DNA of 8,389 bases from Methanomicrobiales archaeon (GTDB lineage Archaea > Halobacteriota > Methanomicrobia > Methanomicrobiales > JACTUA01), in the NCBI GenBank assembly GCA_028678965.1, contig JAJRCM010000120.1, positions 1 through 8,389 on the forward strand, written 5' to 3'. The notes below the pieces were generated by a model, which was given only the letters and a program-made list of their open reading frames with translations, had not been told where the DNA came from and searched no databases. Position 1 is the first letter of the stretch. Each line of letters starts with the position of its first letter. The position numbers and the translations under genes are program-made. Positions 7,287 through 8,389 of the stretch are shown here, in pieces.

Positions 7287-8059
7287 TAGAACAGCTCCTC
7301 AATATCCTTCCCCAGCTTCGTGATTGCCGAAAGGGCAGGTGATTCTGGGATGGTAAGTGGACTTTGGCCGCGCACTTCGGCATCAGCAATCGCCTGATCG
7401 TATGGTATGATGCCCAGTAGCCCAATATCAAGATCCCGGGAAAATGCATCAACCTCGTTTGCGAGGAAGGTGCCGGTAATCCTGTTCGCAATGAGGTGGA
7501 TCTGAGGAATATGTCCGCGGGCAAGATTTGTGATGGATCTGGCTGTCTCCAGTGATTTTCTGCTCGCATCGGTGACGATGAGGAGCGTGTCGACGTGCTC
7601 CGCGGTCCCCCTTCCCAAGTGTTCCACTCCGGCTTCCATATCCATCACCACCACCTCGTTCCGTTCAACGATGAGGTGCTGGAGAAGATTCCGTACCAGG
7701 CTGTTCGCAGCACAGGCACATCCACCACCCATTGAACGGACCGATCCCATCACGATGAGGTCGGGCCCTAAAGGCGTTTTCAGCGCATAATCCTTTATCA
7801 CATCGTCCACCTTAAAATGAAGCCGATAGACACCGCTATACTCAGTCCCTGTTTTTTCTTCGATTAGTTGTTTATTCTCTGAAAGTGGGATGATCTCCCG
7901 CATACGTTCGGCGGACAACCCGAGAGTAATACCGAGATTGGGAGATGAGTCAGCATCAATGGCGATTACTTTTCGTTTCTTCCCTGCAAAGTAGCACGCA
8001 AGACCGGCAGCAATAAGGGTCTTTCCCACGCCTCCTTTTCCGGATACAGCTATTTTCAT
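7286..8059 (-). CDS. cooC: CooC-type CO dehydrogenase nickel-insertion ATPase
   Basis: CooC couples ATP hydrolysis to delivery of nickel into the C-cluster of CO dehydrogenase, as a cytoplasmic homodimer that binds metal between subunits. The product has 257 aa, a normal CooC length. It starts with MKIAVSGKGGVGKT: a perfect deviant Walker A at 7-14 including the signature lysine K8. VIAIDADSSPNLGITLG (31-47) is the switch region, C114-A-C116 in GGGCACAANS is the CxC motif that binds metal at the dimer interface, and VVVMDMEAGVEHLGRGT (136-152) is the Walker B-like segment. VTDASRKSLETA (162-173) follows the family pattern. The ATG at 8059 has an AGAGGA Shine-Dalgarno sequence 6 bases upstream and begins exactly at the conserved N-terminal strand. 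The reading frame stays open upstream for 46 more codons, but that stretch is not CooC-like and covers the promoter region. It is the first gene of the cluster. Confidence 0.93.
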   Translation of the reverse strand: MKIAVSGKGGVGKTLIAAGLACYFAGKKRKVIAIDADSSPNLGITLGLSAERMREIIPLSENKQLIEEKTGTEYSGVYRLHFKVDDVIKDYALKTPLGPDLIVMGSVRSMGGGCACAANSLVRNLLQHLIVERNEVVVMDMEAGVEHLGRGTAEHVDTLLIVTDASRKSLETARSITNLARGHIPQIHLIANRITGTFLANEVDAFSRDLDIGLLGIIPYDQAIADAEVRGQSPLTIPESPALSAITKLGKDIEELF

Positions 8060-8186
8060 TCCAAATCCTCTCTTTCTCCAAACTTGGATCAAGGAATTCC
8101 CTTTTGCAACAAGAGACATTCGGCTCTGTAGAAAACTTGAATAACTATAGTATTCCTCTTTTCGACCGAAAAAGCTAAGGTAACAG
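8060..8186 (-). promoter_or_regulatory. Possible promoter region for the cooC-cdh cluster
   Basis: This non-coding stretch separates the T-rich end of the upstream gene from cooC. On the minus strand it contains CGAAAAG (8163-8157), which resembles an archaeal BRE, followed by AATACTATAGTTATT (8154-8140), an AT-rich patch that could be a TATA box. That would put transcription start near 8120 and leave an untranslated leader of about 60 bases. The AGAGGA Shine-Dalgarno sequence precedes the ATG at 8059. Two small perfect palindromes, ACTATAGT (8144-8151) and GGAATTCC (8093-8100), are present and may be chance. The match to archaeal promoter consensus is modest, so this rests mostly on position. 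Confidence 0.4.
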
Positions 8187-8206
8187 AAAAAGAGCAAAAA
8201 AAGAAA
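8187..8206 (-). terminator. Oligo-T terminator after the membrane-protein gene
   Basis: On the minus strand, directly after the TAA at 8214-8212, the sequence runs TTTC then T7 (8202-8196), GCTC and T5 (8191-8187). Archaeal RNA polymerase ends transcription at such T-runs without needing a hairpin. Its position between the end of one gene and the start of cooC supports a boundary between transcription units. Confidence 0.6.
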
Positions 8207-8211
8207 GGAGG

Positions 8212-8389
8212 TTACGCTGCACCAGCAGCGTCGTAGACCTGACAGAGGTAGCGTGCCTCAAATATCATAACAGGTGCGATAAAGACGAGCTGGATGATCA
8301 TTCCGAGAACGGGGATCATTCCAAGGATCCAGATGATGATCTCGACAACAATTAGGGTAACAATCAAGACGACCAGCGAGATGATGTAA
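8212..8389 (-). CDS. C-terminal fragment of a small hydrophobic membrane protein (5' end outside window)
   Basis: The minus strand is open from the window edge to a TAA at 8212-8214, giving 58 residues. They begin YIISLVVLIVTLIVVEIIIW and end in a short soluble tail, ARYLCQVYDAAGAA. Two hydrophobic stretches are visible, about residues 2-24 and 28-45, split by a GMIPVLGM turn, so this is very probably the C-terminal end of an integral membrane protein. The layout (glycine/proline-broken helices and a final aromatic, acidic tail) recalls the DUF4013-type membrane proteins common in methanogens, but with only the last 58 residues this is a guess. A T-rich terminator follows immediately, so it is likely a separate transcription unit from cooC and not part of the ACDS cluster. 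Confidence 0.7.
   Translation of the reverse strand, partial: YIISLVVLIVTLIVVEIIIWILGMIPVLGMIIQLVFIAPVMIFEARYLCQVYDAAGAA

Noticed and set aside
7286..8197. Longer 303-codon version of cooC starting at 8197
   Set aside because: The first 46 residues are not CooC-like, have no Shine-Dalgarno sequence, begin inside a T-rich terminator and cover the probable promoter. The ATG at 8059 starts exactly at the conserved strand before the P-loop.
1..8389. tRNA, rRNA, CRISPR array, insertion sequence or attachment site
   Set aside because: No repeated spacer pattern, cloverleaf, transposase or terminal repeats were seen; the window is almost entirely filled by the ACDS cluster.
1..8389. A wholly new biological system
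   Set aside because: The genes match the known archaeal CODH/ACS complex closely. Only details (the ATPase pair, the leader dyad and a few substitutions) are unusual.

Overview
This window holds most of an archaeal acetyl-CoA decarbonylase/synthase (ACDS, also called CODH/ACS) gene cluster. It almost certainly comes from a methanogenic euryarchaeon. Several features point that way: the five-subunit ACDS set in the order cdhA-cdhB-cdhC-cdhD-cdhE, an alpha subunit with the extra ferredoxin-type domain typical of archaeal CdhA, a short beta subunit without the N-terminal domain of bacterial AcsB, archaeal-style Shine-Dalgarno sequences (GGTGA, GAGGAG), and oligo-T stretches that resemble archaeal terminators. 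The flanking membrane protein and a base composition near half GC fit Methanomicrobia, perhaps Methanomicrobiales, but that placement is inference.

Every gene I can support lies on the minus strand, so transcription runs from high to low coordinates. At the right edge (8389-8212) is the C-terminus of a small hydrophobic membrane protein, followed by T-rich sequence. A gap of about 150 bp carries a possible promoter. Two CooC-type P-loop ATPases follow (8059-7286 and 7286-6492), joined by a one-base TAATG overlap. After a 163-bp leader with a nested inverted repeat come cdhA (alpha, Ni-CODH), cdhB (epsilon), cdhC (beta, acetyl-CoA synthase), cdhD (delta) and cdhE (gamma). These overlap or lie within a few bases of one another. 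cdhE is cut by the left edge after about 273 codons.

The genes form one functional unit. The CooC-like ATPases probably help insert nickel into the C-cluster of CdhA, the A-cluster of CdhC, or both. CdhA with CdhB interconverts CO2 and CO. CdhD with CdhE carries a methyl group on a corrinoid, taken from or passed to tetrahydromethanopterin or a related pterin. CdhC joins or splits methyl, CO and CoA at its Ni-Fe-S A-cluster. In a hydrogenotrophic methanogen the complex would mainly make acetyl-CoA for biosynthesis; in an aceticlastic one it would cleave acetyl-CoA.

The system itself is well known. The points that deserve a second look are the tandem, divergent CooC pair, one of which lacks the signature lysine of its P-loop but keeps the CxC metal motif, and the inverted repeat in the cdhA leader.
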